Shown: piece after piece, positions 1-7,831 of the stretch
How the letters are laid out: every line of letters begins with the position of its first letter
How positions within the stretch are numbered: the stretch's first letter is position 1
DNA from: UBA1952 sp965246785
Lineage (GTDB): Bacteria; Bacteroidota; Bacteroidia; Chitinophagales; Chitinophagaceae
DNA: 64,000 bases
Reading direction: 5' to 3'
Assembly (NCBI GenBank): GCA_965246785.1
Contig: CBDFFM010000001.1
Coordinates: 62,001 to 126,000, forward strand
Program-made: the position numbers and the translations under genes
Notes under the pieces: model-generated
Database searches by the model: none
What the model saw: the letters and a program-made list of their open reading frames with translations, nothing else
Told to the model about the DNA's origin: nothing

Positions 1-360
1 AAGACCATTGAAGATGAATTCCGCAAGCGTGGCCTGCTGGTGGAAAACATCCTCGTGCGCAACATTTCCCTGCCGGCTACCGTGAAGGGTAGCATTGAGC
101 AGAAAATCCAGGCAGAACAGGAAGCGCAGAAGATGCAGTTCGTCCTGCAGAAGGAGCGGCAGGAAGCTGACCGCAAGCGCGTGGAAGCGCAGGGCATCGC
201 CGACTATCAGAAGATTATCAACGAAGGCCTTACCGACAAGCAACTCCAGTACGAGCAAATCAAAGTCATGCGCGACCTCGCCGCCTCCGACAATGCGAAG
301 ATGATAATCATGGGCGGAGGCAAGGGAAGTGGTACACCTGTTATATTGGATGCCAAATAA
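1..360 (+). CDS. Prohibitin-family (SPFH/band 7) protein, C-terminal fragment
   Basis: The reading frame is open from the first base, so the gene starts upstream of the window; 119 residues and a stop are visible. The segment holds the end of the SPFH domain (RKRGLLVENILVRNISLP) followed by a long charged helix rich in E, Q, K and R (about residues 28-70), the usual coiled-coil tail of prohibitin/band 7 proteins. These are membrane-anchored proteins that assemble into large rings. The C-terminus ends in a Gly-rich GGGKGSG stretch. The next gene starts 13 bases downstream on the same strand, so co-transcription is likely. Family assignment is good; the exact subfamily cannot be judged without the N-terminus. 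Confidence 0.85.
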   Translation, partial: KTIEDEFRKRGLLVENILVRNISLPATVKGSIEQKIQAEQEAQKMQFVLQKERQEADRKRVEAQGIADYQKIINEGLTDKQLQYEQIKVMRDLAASDNAKMIIMGGGKGSGTPVILDAK

Positions 361-373
361 TTTTCCGCCCGCT

Positions 374-1597
374 ATGCGCGCCGCCGCTTTAGTCTTTCTG
401 TTGCTCCTCACCGCCTGCCACGGGCGTAAAGGCACGACGGCTGGCAGCACCGCGAGCAACGAAGAACCCGCAGATACCGCTACCGCCTTTCCCACCAATT
501 TTTACAAGCGCTACGCTGGTACCGTAGCTGGCAAGCCCGTAGTAGCGCAGTTTTGCGGTTACAGCGGCAGCATTCAGGGGGTCTATTACTACACCGGCAT
601 AGGCCAGAGCATTTCCCTCACGCCCGCCGGCGGCGATGATGCAGCTGCGGAGCCCGGTGTATTGGTCTTACAAGAGTTTATAGAAAGTGGCGCTACGGAA
701 GGCGAAGCCAAATCGCCATCCTGGCATCTGCGCATCAGTGGGGGGAAACTAAGCGGCGAATGGCGGAGCGGAGACGGCATTAAGCATTACCCGATTGAGC
801 TTGCCGAAGATTATGAAGGCGCAACGGCGCTGGACGCTTACTGGCTCTCCGATTCCGCCGCGCTTCTGCCAGGTAATCCTAAAAGCCCGGTAGCTACAGC
901 CACTTATGGCTACCTCCTGCCGCGCGAGGGTGGGGAAGTCTCCTTTCTTTACAATGCCCTTAAAGAACAGATGGCGCCCACCGCGGCACGCGGAGAAGAC
1001 GTGCATAGCGCGCTGCGGGCAACGATGAGCGCATACTTTGCCGATTACCGCAAAGACGTAGCGCCGATGGTACAGGAAGCCAATGCCGACCTGGAGTCGT
1101 TCGCTTTCTCATATACGAGCGATGCTGCGCTGTACGTGCGCTACAATGCGGATAACTGGCTGGTCACCGAATCCTTCTCTGCCGACTATACCGGCGGCGC
1201 GCACGGCAATTACGGCTCCTCCTTCGCCAATATAGACCTTGCCGGAAAGCGCATCTGGAAGCTGGCCGACATCGTGGCCGATACCGCCGCCCTCCGCCCG
1301 CCGCTCAATGATGCGGCCATCGCCTTCTTCAACCTCAAGCCCGGCGAAGGCATGGAGCAGCGTATGCTGGTGGATGAGGTGCCGCCCACGGACAACGTAT
1401 GCGTAGGCCCAAAAGGCCTGAGCTTCGTCTATAACCCCTACGAGATTGCCTCTTATGCCGACGGGCAGGTTTCGCTTTACATCCCCTACAAAAAGCTGCT
1501 GCCCGTCCTCACGCCTGCCTTCCGCACCCGCATGAGGCTCAGCGCCGCGGCAGGGACGGCGATGCTGCGGCGGGTATTACCGGGGAATAGGCTATGA
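374..1597 (+). CDS. DUF3298-domain lipoprotein (RsiV-like fold)
   Basis: The product is 407 residues. I chose the ATG at 374 because it puts a lipoprotein signal at the very N-terminus (MRAAALVFLLLLTAC, lipid Cys15); the frame could open at 329 but that start lies inside the upstream gene. The C-terminal third carries the DUF3298 signature: YTGGAHGNYGSSFANID, then a G..IWKLADIV stretch, then LSFVYNPYEIASYADG and a final IPYKKLLPVL. DUF3298 domains occur in RsiV-type anti-sigma factors and periplasmic proteins, some of which bind lysozyme. The central region (about residues 30-180) is unassigned. It is expected to be anchored to the periplasmic or outer face of a membrane; its ligand is unknown. 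Confidence 0.85.
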   Translation: MRAAALVFLLLLTACHGRKGTTAGSTASNEEPADTATAFPTNFYKRYAGTVAGKPVVAQFCGYSGSIQGVYYYTGIGQSISLTPAGGDDAAAEPGVLVLQEFIESGATEGEAKSPSWHLRISGGKLSGEWRSGDGIKHYPIELAEDYEGATALDAYWLSDSAALLPGNPKSPVATATYGYLLPREGGEVSFLYNALKEQMAPTAARGEDVHSALRATMSAYFADYRKDVAPMVQEANADLESFAFSYTSDAALYVRYNADNWLVTESFSADYTGGAHGNYGSSFANIDLAGKRIWKLADIVADTAALRPPLNDAAIAFFNLKPGEGMEQRMLVDEVPPTDNVCVGPKGLSFVYNPYEIASYADGQVSLYIPYKKLLPVLTPAFRTRMRLSAAAGTAMLRRVLPGNRL

Positions 1598-1642
1598 TGT
1601 GGGCATTTGTCACGTATGTTACTAATGGGACGCGTTAAGCGT

Positions 1643-1670
1643 CCCGGTCGCTGAGCGTAGCCGAAGCGCC
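1643..1670. repeat. Left arm of perfect 28-bp inverted repeat flanking the GIY-YIG gene
   Basis: Bases 1643-1670 are the exact reverse complement of 2043-2070. The core is CGCTGAGCGTAGCCGAAGCG. Just outside lies a small hairpin, GGGACGC-GTTAA-GCGTCCC (1627-1645). The right arm also has an outward hairpin. Confidence 0.9.
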
Positions 1671-1681
1671 ATCCCAGATGC

Positions 1682-1689
1682 TACCTTAG
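1682..1689 (+). promoter_or_regulatory. Putative Bacteroidota -7 promoter box (TACCTTAG)
   Basis: The box resembles the TAnnTTTG -7 element of the Bacteroidota primary sigma factor and ends only 4 bases before the first ATG of the GIY-YIG gene. The same GCTACCTTAG string precedes the DUF1569 gene at 24551, also 4 bases from its ATG. Confidence 0.45.
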
Positions 1690-1693
1690 TACA

Positions 1694-2032
1694 ATGAGCC
1701 GATACGACTTCATGCGCGGCTACACATACATCCTACAATGTAGGGATGGAAGCTATTATGTAGGGAGCACGCAGGATTTGCGGAGGCGGCTTTGGCAACA
1801 CCAAAGCGGCGTCGGCGCTAATTATACTGCCCTGCGTCTGCCAGTGCGGCTGGTTTATTTTGAAACCTACGCACGTGTGGACGTTGCCTTTAAAAGAGAA
1901 AAGCAGTTGCAAGGCTGGAGCAGAAAGAAGAAAGAAGCATTGATAACAGGCAGGGAAGAATTGTTAAGTGGCTATGCTTTTTGTAAGAATGGCTCTAATT
2001 ATAAGATATACCGGATGCTTTCCAATAAGTAA
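1694..2032 (+). CDS. GIY-YIG nuclease family protein
   Basis: The product is 112 residues with one GIY-YIG domain: GYTYILQCRDGSYYVGSTQD supplies the two-strand GIY...YIG motif (here YTY and YYVGS), followed by LRRRLWQHQSG with the conserved Arg/His region and a late FKREKQLQGWSRKKKEALI helix. Stand-alone proteins of this size (UPF0213/YhbQ-like) are presumed nucleases. Translation may begin at 1694 or, more typical for the family, at the in-frame ATG 1712. The gene sits between the arms of a perfect 28-bp inverted repeat, which suggests a link between this nuclease and a palindromic repeat family, comparable to RAYT/REP systems but with a different enzyme (inference). Confidence 0.9.
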   Translation: MSRYDFMRGYTYILQCRDGSYYVGSTQDLRRRLWQHQSGVGANYTALRLPVRLVYFETYARVDVAFKREKQLQGWSRKKKEALITGREELLSGYAFCKNGSNYKIYRMLSNK

Positions 2033-2042
2033 CATCCGGTTA

Positions 2043-2070
2043 GGCGCTTCGGCTACGCTCAGCGACCGGG
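2043..2070. repeat. Right arm of the 28-bp inverted repeat
   Basis: Exact reverse complement of 1643-1670, starting 10 bases after the GIY-YIG stop codon. It is followed by an outward hairpin GGGCTTTC-TGC-GAAAGCCC (2068-2086) and by GTAGCATCTGCCCA. A degenerate copy of this outer part lies at 6063-6106. Confidence 0.9.
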
Positions 2071-2214
2071 CTTTCTGCGAAAGCCCATCTGTAGCATCTG
2101 CCCACAGCATACAACTCATTTATCCGGATAACCATTGGCGCGAAATTCCATTTACGATGACAAGATTGCACGCACAATTTGTACGAACGACTTAAATCTC
2201 CCAACCTTCATAAC

Positions 2215-2751
2215 ATGACCTCAGAAGAACAACTCCGCTATCCCATAGGCCCCTACTCACCGCCGGCCGCCTTTGATGCGGAGGCCATTCCCAGCCACCT
2301 ATCCGCGCTGGAAGCCCTGCCGGGCTGGCTGGACATCATCATAGAAAATCTGGACGCCCACCAATTGGACACGCCTTACCGCCCCGGCGGCTGGACGATG
2401 GTTCAGACCATCCACCACATTGCCGACAGCCACATGAACGCCTTTGTGCGCCTGAAGCTCGCCCTTACGGAAGACACGCCCACCATCAAGCCGTACATAG
2501 AGGCCCTCTGGGCGGAGACGCCGGAAGTGGAGGCTGTGCCGGTAAATGTGAGCATTACGCTCCTGCACGCCCTGCACCGCCGCTGGGCGGCCCTGCTTAG
2601 CGCCCTGAAGCCTGAGGATTGGCAGCGTGCCTACTTCCATCCGGAGTATCAGCGGCAGGTGCCGGTTTGGGAATTTACCGCCATGTACGCCTGGCATTCC
2701 CGTCACCACATGGAGCACCTGCGCCGGCTGAAGGAGCGCATGGGCTGGTAA
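2215..2751 (+). CDS. DinB-family protein, YfiT/bacillithiol-transferase-like
   Basis: The product is 178 residues if translation starts at the ATG 2215, giving MTSEEQLRYPIGPY, the usual start of YfiT proteins; an in-frame start at 2179 would add 12 residues. The DinB four-helix-bundle metal ligands are visible: HHIADSH near residues 66-72 and HSRHHMEH near residues 160-167. Members are metal-dependent; the Bacillus relatives YfiT/BstA act on thiols, but substrate cannot be inferred here. The short gap to the DUF502 gene (34 bases) contains its own promoter-like box, so the two may be transcribed independently. Confidence 0.85.
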   Translation: MTSEEQLRYPIGPYSPPAAFDAEAIPSHLSALEALPGWLDIIIENLDAHQLDTPYRPGGWTMVQTIHHIADSHMNAFVRLKLALTEDTPTIKPYIEALWAETPEVEAVPVNVSITLLHALHRRWAALLSALKPEDWQRAYFHPEYQRQVPVWEFTAMYAWHSRHHMEHLRRLKERMGW

Positions 2752-2765
2752 GGCTGCCATCGGAG

Positions 2766-2773
2766 TATCTTCG
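2766..2773 (+). promoter_or_regulatory. Putative -7 promoter box (TATCTTCG)
   Basis: Resembles TAnnTTTG and ends 12 bases before the ATG of the DUF502/serC pair, implying a very short leader. No clear -33 TTTG is seen. Confidence 0.35.
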
Positions 2774-2785
2774 CCCCCGTTTCCT

Positions 2786-3400
2786 ATGCGCGACAACCTC
2801 TTTGCCCTGCTGCTGCGCTCCTTTCTGAAGGGCCTGATTATCCTTGCGCCGATTGGCCTGACGGCCTACATTATCTGGGTGGTCTTTGATAAGGTGGATA
2901 CGCTCATCCCCGCCTTCCCGCGCGGGCTCGGCTTCGTCATCGTCATTTCTACCGTTACCATCATTGGCTACCTCGGCACGCGCTTCTTTGTGGGCAAGGC
3001 CATCTTTGACTTCTTCGACCACTTGCTGGAGCGCACGCCGGGCATTAAGTTCATTTACTCCTCCATCAAAGACATCATGTCGTCCTTCGTGGGCGATAAG
3101 AAGCGCTTCAACCAGCCCGTGTGGGTACGCACGCAGATGATGCCGGACACTTGGCGCATCGGCTTCCTTACGCAGACGGATATGGCCTACCTGGGTATGG
3201 AAGGCTTCGTAGCCGTCTATCTGCCGCATGCCTACGCCATCTCCGGCTGGGTCATTATCACCGAGACGATGAATGTGAAGCCCGTTACGTCCATGAGCCC
3301 GGCGGAGGCGATGAAGTTTGCCGTCACGGGCGGCGTCACGATTTCGGACGAGAGCAGCGGCGCAAAAATCATTACCACCAATACCGCTACGCGCTTATGA
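2786..3400 (+). CDS. DUF502 family integral membrane protein
   Basis: The product is 204 residues. Two N-terminal hydrophobic segments are visible, about residues 8-34 (LLRSFLKGLIILAPIGLTAY, then a helix ending WVVFDKVD) and about 50-72 (LGFVIVISTVTIIGYLGTRF). They are followed by the conserved DUF502 region with TPGIKFIYSSIKDI, the F..PVWV stretch and a C-terminal domain containing MEGFVAVYLPHA. The family is widespread in bacteria and also found in plants; its function is undetermined. Its stop codon overlaps the serC start (ATGA), so the two are translationally coupled, but a functional link to serine synthesis is not established. Confidence 0.9.
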   Translation: MRDNLFALLLRSFLKGLIILAPIGLTAYIIWVVFDKVDTLIPAFPRGLGFVIVISTVTIIGYLGTRFFVGKAIFDFFDHLLERTPGIKFIYSSIKDIMSSFVGDKKRFNQPVWVRTQMMPDTWRIGFLTQTDMAYLGMEGFVAVYLPHAYAISGWVIITETMNVKPVTSMSPAEAMKFAVTGGVTISDESSGAKIITTNTATRL

Positions 3401-4482
3401 GTAGCAGCAACCGGAAGCACTACTTCGGCGCGGGGCCGGCGGCCCTCCCGCAGGAAGTATTGGAAGCGACGGCAGCCGCCATTCTGGATTACAACGGCTC
3501 CGGCATTTCCCTGCTCAGCATCGGCCACAGGGAGAAGGCTTTTACCGACATTCTTGAAGAAGCAGGCAGCCTGGTACTACGTCTTCTGAGCTTAGATAGC
3601 AACGAATACACCGTGCTCTGGCTGCAAGGCGGCGGCCGTCACCAATTCGCGATGCTGCCCATGAATTTTCTGGGCGAAGGTGAGCACGCCGGCTATATAG
3701 ACAGCGGCCATTGGGCGCACGAGGCCATGCAGACGGCGGAGTATTACGGCGAGGCCGTTTCACTCGCTTCTTCTGAAGAAGCACGTTACACGCACATGCC
3801 CGCCTGGCCGTCGGAATTGCCCGCCGGCCTGAAGTACATCCACATCACCACCAACAATACCATTTACGGCACGCAATGGCCGGAGCTGCCCGACTCGCCT
3901 GTGCCGCTCGTGGCGGATATGAGCTCCGATATCTTCTCCATGCGGCGGGATTACAGCCGCTGCGCGCTCATCTATGCCGTGGCGCAGAAAAACTTCGGCC
4001 CGGCGGGCGTAACGCTTGTCGTGGCGCGCAAGGCGATGCTGGAAAGCACGGTGCGCCCGTTGCCGGATGTGCTGAGCTATGCTGCGCAAATGCGCAATAA
4101 TTCCCTGCTCAACACGCCGCCGGTAGCCGCCATCTATACCTGCCTGCTGGCGCTGCGCTGGATGGCGGCGAAAGGATTGGACGCCATTGAGGCGGAGAAC
4201 CGGCAGAAGGCAGCAATGCTGTATGAGGCGATTGATGCGAGCAGGCTGTTTCAATGTCCGGTGGAGCAGGGGAGCAGGAGCGGGATGAATGTGGTGTTCA
4301 CGATGGAGCGGGCGGAAGACGAAACTGCCTTCCTGAGCTTCGCGGCGGCGCGCGGCATTGAAGGCATAAAAGGCCACCGCAGCGTAGGCGGCTTCCGGGC
4401 ATCGCTGTACAATGCGATAACGCCGGAGGCCGTGCAGGTGCTGGTGACGGCGATGAGAGATTTTGAGCAGGAAAGCGCATAG
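3397..4482 (+). CDS. serC: Phosphoserine aminotransferase
   Basis: The product is 361 residues, the usual size for SerC. It catalyses the PLP-dependent transamination of 3-phosphohydroxypyruvate to 3-phosphoserine (serine synthesis), and the family also serves pyridoxal 5'-phosphate synthesis. The start at 3397 is fixed by the ATGA overlap with the upstream gene and gives the typical N-terminus HYFGAGPAALPQEVLE. GISLLSIGHRE, WLQGGGRHQFAMLPMN (family motif QGGgs.QF) and ADMSSDIFS (PLP-Asp region) are present. The PLP lysine is Lys198 in VAQKNFGPAGVT. The C-terminal EGIKGHRSVGGFRASLYNA stretch matches the family end. serA and serB are not in the window; the next gene downstream is a DUF1015 protein, a common neighbour in Bacteroidota. 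Confidence 0.96.
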   Translation: MSSSNRKHYFGAGPAALPQEVLEATAAAILDYNGSGISLLSIGHREKAFTDILEEAGSLVLRLLSLDSNEYTVLWLQGGGRHQFAMLPMNFLGEGEHAGYIDSGHWAHEAMQTAEYYGEAVSLASSEEARYTHMPAWPSELPAGLKYIHITTNNTIYGTQWPELPDSPVPLVADMSSDIFSMRRDYSRCALIYAVAQKNFGPAGVTLVVARKAMLESTVRPLPDVLSYAAQMRNNSLLNTPPVAAIYTCLLALRWMAAKGLDAIEAENRQKAAMLYEAIDASRLFQCPVEQGSRSGMNVVFTMERAEDETAFLSFAAARGIEGIKGHRSVGGFRASLYNAITPEAVQVLVTAMRDFEQESA

Positions 4483-4528
4483 AAGATGTCTTAGCGGGCC
4501 ATGTGATGAAGCAAGCCGTTCACAGCGA

Positions 4529-4605
4529 CTTTTGTCATCCCGGAACGGGAACTTGAAATATCACATGCTTATCTGTAAAAGGTTCCCGTTCCGGGATGAC
4601 AAAAG
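4529..4605. repeat. Palindromic element with perfect 24-bp arms
   Basis: Bases 4529-4552 and 4582-4605 are exact reverse complements (core GTCATCCCGGAACGGGAA) around a 29-base loop. There is no T-run, so it does not look like a simple intrinsic terminator, though a transcript would form a long hairpin between serC and the DUF1015 gene. Such GTCATCCCGG palindromes are dispersed intergenic repeats in many genomes. Confidence 0.85.
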
Positions 4606-4703
4606 ATTGGGAAACAGCACAGCACTACTAATAACCTGACGCAAACATATTCTGAGTCCAAAGCCGCTGGCTTTACGCTTCGCGGAAAAAACACAAACCA
4701 ATC

Positions 4704-5951
4704 ATGGCAAAAATTGCCCCCTTTGAAGGCCTGCGCCCCAAGCAAAGCCTCGCGCCTGAAGTAGCCACGCTCCCCTACGATGTGGTGAACGAAGCCGAGG
4801 CCCGCGCCTTCCGCAGCAAGGTCAACAACTTCTACCATGTTACCCGCTCCGAGATAGACATGCCGGAAGGCACAGACGTGCACAGCCAGTCGGTCTATGA
4901 CCGCGCTAAGGAGAACCTGGAGTGCATGATAAGCGAGCACACAATGGTGCAGGACAAAGACCCCTGCTACTATATCTATGAGCTGGAGATGGAAGGCCGC
5001 GCGCAGACGGGTCTCGTGTGTGTGTCGTCTATTGACGATTACAACCGGGGAATTATCAAGAAGCACGAGTTCACACGGCCTGAGAAAGAGAACGACCGAA
5101 TCAATCATATCCTCACCACGCGCGCGCAGACGGGCGTCGTCTTTCTTGCCTACCCCGACAATGCGGATGTGCAGGGCATCATTGAAAAGTGGAAGCGCGA
5201 GCACGAGCCGGCAAACAACTTTACCGGCGAAGACGGCGTGCGCCACATACTTTGGGTGGTGGATGATTACAGCAAGTGCGCCGCAATTACTCACCTCTTT
5301 GATACGGAGGTGCCGGCCACCTACATTGCTGACGGCCACCACCGCGCGGCTTCAGCGGCGAAAGTGTGCGCGCAGATGCGTGAGCATGGCTACAGCATCA
5401 ACGGCGACGAGAATTTCAACTACTTCCTCACCGCCATCTTCCCCGCCAGCCAGCTCCGTATCATGGATTACAACCGCGTAGCCCGCGACCTAAATGGGAT
5501 GAAGGAAGATGAGTTTCTGGCTGCGCTGAAAGATGACTTTGAAGTCCGCAAGTTCGGGGCCGTTGCGCCGTTTAAACCAGCCGCGCCGCATGAGTTCGGT
5601 ATGTACCTCAGCGGCAACTGGTACGCCCTCACCGCCCGCGAAGGCAGCTATGATGCCGCCGCCCCGAAGGCGTCCTTAGATGTGAGCGTGCTGCAGGGCA
5701 ATGTCCTTTCCAAGCTACTCAACATCCACGACCCGCGCACAGATAAGCGCGTGGATTTCGTAGGCGGCATCCGCGGGCTAGCTGAATTGGAGAAGCGCGT
5801 GAACGGGGGCGAGGCCGCTGTGGCCTTTGCCTGTTATCCGGTGAGCATGGAGCAGCTCTTCGCCATCTCAGACAGCGGAGAGGTGATGCCGCCTAAGAGC
5901 ACCTGGTTTGAGCCGAAACTACGGGACGGACTGGTGGTGTATCTGATTTGA
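4704..5951 (+). CDS. DUF1015 domain-containing protein
   Basis: The product is 415 residues, the family length. Diagnostic parts are the N-terminal IAPFEGLRPKQSLAPEVATL PYDVV, then GIIKKHEFTRPEKENDRI, TGVVFLAYPDN, and the central YIADGHHRAASAA motif (about residues 210-222) with paired His residues that looks like an active-site or metal site. The C-terminal MPPKSTWFEPKLRDGLVVY is also conserved. The biochemical role is not firmly established. Placement after serC (221 bases, interrupted by a 24-bp palindrome) agrees with the frequent serC/serA/DUF1015 neighbourhood in Bacteroidota and hints at serine metabolism (inference). Confidence 0.9.
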   Translation: MAKIAPFEGLRPKQSLAPEVATLPYDVVNEAEARAFRSKVNNFYHVTRSEIDMPEGTDVHSQSVYDRAKENLECMISEHTMVQDKDPCYYIYELEMEGRAQTGLVCVSSIDDYNRGIIKKHEFTRPEKENDRINHILTTRAQTGVVFLAYPDNADVQGIIEKWKREHEPANNFTGEDGVRHILWVVDDYSKCAAITHLFDTEVPATYIADGHHRAASAAKVCAQMREHGYSINGDENFNYFLTAIFPASQLRIMDYNRVARDLNGMKEDEFLAALKDDFEVRKFGAVAPFKPAAPHEFGMYLSGNWYALTAREGSYDAAAPKASLDVSVLQGNVLSKLLNIHDPRTDKRVDFVGGIRGLAELEKRVNGGEAAVAFACYPVSMEQLFAISDSGEVMPPKSTWFEPKLRDGLVVYLI

Positions 5952-6062
5952 GTAGCGGCTTTTCATAGAAACTGCGGGCAGACAGAACCGGTCTGAACGA
6001 CCGCAGGGAGGTCTGACAGATTCGCCACCGTACCCGATACCGCTTGCCTGAACTAAGTATGC

Positions 6063-6106
6063 GCGACCGGTCTTTCTACGAAAGCCATAGTCAGCATCTG
6101 CCCAGC
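6063..6106. repeat. Degenerate solo copy of the GIY-YIG-flanking repeat tail
   Basis: GCGACCGG, a CTTTCTACGAAAG hairpin and AGCATCTGCCCA line up with 2062-2106. No nuclease gene accompanies it. The rest of the interval 5952-6121 shows no gene. Confidence 0.5.
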
Positions 6107-6121
6107 ATTCCAGCTATCTTT

Positions 6122-7186
6122 TTACAGATACTCCAGCCAGACCTGCAGTACCGGCAACAGCAGCTCATGCCCATCATTCGCAAACGGCGGCGGCGGCGCA
6201 TCCCGCGCAGCGCTGATAGCAGCATGAAGCGAAAAGCCTTTCTGCGCGAAGGCGGGCCAATAGCCCAGCGCCGCGAGATATTCCTGCTCTGCCTGGCCCG
6301 GCGTGGGGATGAGGGCTGCCTTCTTGCGCAGCAAGGCTAAATCCATCAGCGTTGAATAGCCGCTGCGGCAAACCACCAGCTCCGCATCTTCCAAAAGGGT
6401 TTGCAACTCATCTGCGCCTGCCAGCGGAATGTGGCGGATATGTGCGGGCACATTCTCACGCGCGGCATTGGCAGAACCTTCTACAAAGACGACCGGCTGT
6501 TGCAAATCCGCCGCCTGCACCCACAGCGCATCGGCCAGAAGCGTACGCTGTGGCTCCGGGCCGGAGAGCAGGATGAGGATGCGCCTGCCGGCGCCGGCAT
6601 TGACCGCTGGCTGAAATTGGGAGAGCCATCCTACATACGAAGCGGCCGGTGGCAAGTCCGGCGGATGCGACAGGCTTCCCCCTAAACCCTTCCCGCCGGG
6701 AATATCCGGAATCCATACCCCGCCGAAACGGTTTAGAAAACGGTAATGGACTTTTCGCGCCATCGTATCCGCAAGCGCGCCGAGGCCAGTATGTATGGCC
6801 GGCTGGTGCGTGAGAATAACCGATGGTACTTCCGGGTGCCAGAGGCCATAGCGATTGTCGGAGATAATGCCATCTATTGCTTCTTCGGCCACAAGCTGCC
6901 GCAGCCAGCGGTACTCTCGCCGAATGACGCGCAGGAGGCGCGGCACCTGCCACAGCAGCGTCAAAAAAAGCAGGCGGCGGCTATAGCGAACCTCGTAGCC
7001 TTCAAGCGGATGGCAAATCATTTCCGGAAAGCTTTTTCGGATGAAAGCCGTTTGCCGCTCATTGCCCGCAAAGCGCACTTGGTGGCCCAATCCCTCCAGC
7101 ACCCGGATGACGGGGATGCAGCGCGTGGTATGGCCGAGGCCCCAGTCTAAGGGCGCAATTAGGATGGTTTTGGCAGACGAGGGCAC
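6122..7186 (-). CDS. Glycosyltransferase-like protein (GT-B fold, MurG-related)
   Basis: The product is 354 residues. The N-terminus ILIAPLDWGLGHTTRCIPVI contains the Gly-rich GHxxR loop of GT-B/MurG-type glycosyltransferases, and the C-terminal half has a nucleotide-sugar-like region (ILILLSGPEPQRT, then HIPLAGADELQTLLEDAELV, VVCRSGYSTLMDLALLRKKA, PTPGQAEQEYLA). The only plausible start in frame is GTG at 7186. No transmembrane segment is obvious, so it is probably cytoplasmic or peripheral. Donor and acceptor are unknown. It stands alone, transcribed away from the 7.2-7.7 kb small genes. Confidence 0.8.
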   Translation of the reverse strand: MPSSAKTILIAPLDWGLGHTTRCIPVIRVLEGLGHQVRFAGNERQTAFIRKSFPEMICHPLEGYEVRYSRRLLFLTLLWQVPRLLRVIRREYRWLRQLVAEEAIDGIISDNRYGLWHPEVPSVILTHQPAIHTGLGALADTMARKVHYRFLNRFGGVWIPDIPGGKGLGGSLSHPPDLPPAASYVGWLSQFQPAVNAGAGRRILILLSGPEPQRTLLADALWVQAADLQQPVVFVEGSANAARENVPAHIRHIPLAGADELQTLLEDAELVVCRSGYSTLMDLALLRKKAALIPTPGQAEQEYLAALGYWPAFAQKGFSLHAAISAARDAPPPPFANDGHELLLPVLQVWLEYL

Positions 7187-7243
7187 CGGGCACAGGTTAT
7201 TTTTGTAAAAGTATCCTCAGCGACACTACATCCGTTTACATCC

Positions 7244-7390
7244 ATGCTCCGCTCATTTTATAATCGCTTCGTCGCCACTTTTCTATGCCTCTCACTGCTT
7301 GGAGGAGCCATGCTGGCACAAAGTTGTAGTACGTCTAAAAAGTGCGGCTGCGGCTCCGACCTAAATAAAGTGTATCGCCCCCGTCGCTGA
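7244..7390 (+). CDS. Small Cys-rich lipoprotein (48 aa)
   Basis: This short frame encodes 48 residues: an N-terminal hydrophobic stretch (TFLCLSLLGGAMLAQSC) ending in a lipobox-like LAQSC with the putative lipid Cys at residue 28, followed by KKCGCGSDLNKVYRPRR. After processing only about 20 residues remain, with three cysteines (the lipidated one and a C-G-C pair) and a basic tail. It ends 32 bases before the next small gene. Function unknown; support comes from the clean signal peptide and start. Confidence 0.6.
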   Translation: MLRSFYNRFVATFLCLSLLGGAMLAQSCSTSKKCGCGSDLNKVYRPRR

Positions 7391-7422
7391 CAATATTTTG
7401 AACCATTTTTAAAGCGAGCGCT

Positions 7423-7665
7423 ATGTGGAGCCATCAGGATAAAGTTTGGATGCACTACCTCAACGACATCATTGCTGCTGACGTGGCCTCGGCCGTTTTT
7501 CTCTCCACCTATATGCGCCATGCGGTGCGCGGGCGCACGGTACCGGCCTACCATGAGGTGGCCGACATACAGCGCTATAAGCTGCTGCGCTCGCCTAAGA
7601 AAGTGAGCAAGGCCCTGAGTAACCGGGCGCACATGCCGTTTGTGTTTGTGCTTGGCAAGAATTAG
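7423..7665 (+). CDS. Hypothetical protein (80 aa)
   Basis: An 80-residue frame with mixed composition (DKVWMHYLNDIIAADVASAV, then HAVRGRTVPAYHEVAD and LSNRAHMPFVFVLGKN). I do not recognise a family; no signal peptide or membrane segment is seen. An opposite-strand frame overlaps it completely, but the rightward frame fits the transcription direction of its neighbours and is followed by a hairpin at 7689-7713. Confidence 0.45.
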   Translation: MWSHQDKVWMHYLNDIIAADVASAVFLSTYMRHAVRGRTVPAYHEVADIQRYKLLRSPKKVSKALSNRAHMPFVFVLGKN

Positions 7666-7688
7666 GCTCATTCAATAAATCTTTTTTG

Positions 7689-7713
7689 CAAAGCCGCCCT
7701 TAAGGCGGCTTTG
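7689..7713 (+). terminator. Hairpin, possible terminator
   Basis: A 10-bp stem CAAAGCCGCC/GGCGGCTTTG with a 5-base loop follows the 80-aa gene. The downstream T-run is short, so efficiency is uncertain. Confidence 0.5.
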
Positions 7714-7831
7714 TCGCGGAAGGGCGCGTTTGGATTTTTTGGCGCCAATGCATTGCTTTGCAATAGAAGCGTATCTTACAAGCCCGCTTTTTACCCCACA
7801 ATAAAACATTCTACCCACATCTCTCATACGC

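Noticed and set aside
3121..3396. Upstream extension of the serC frame
   Set aside because: It lies wholly within the DUF502 gene; the family N-terminus begins at 3397.
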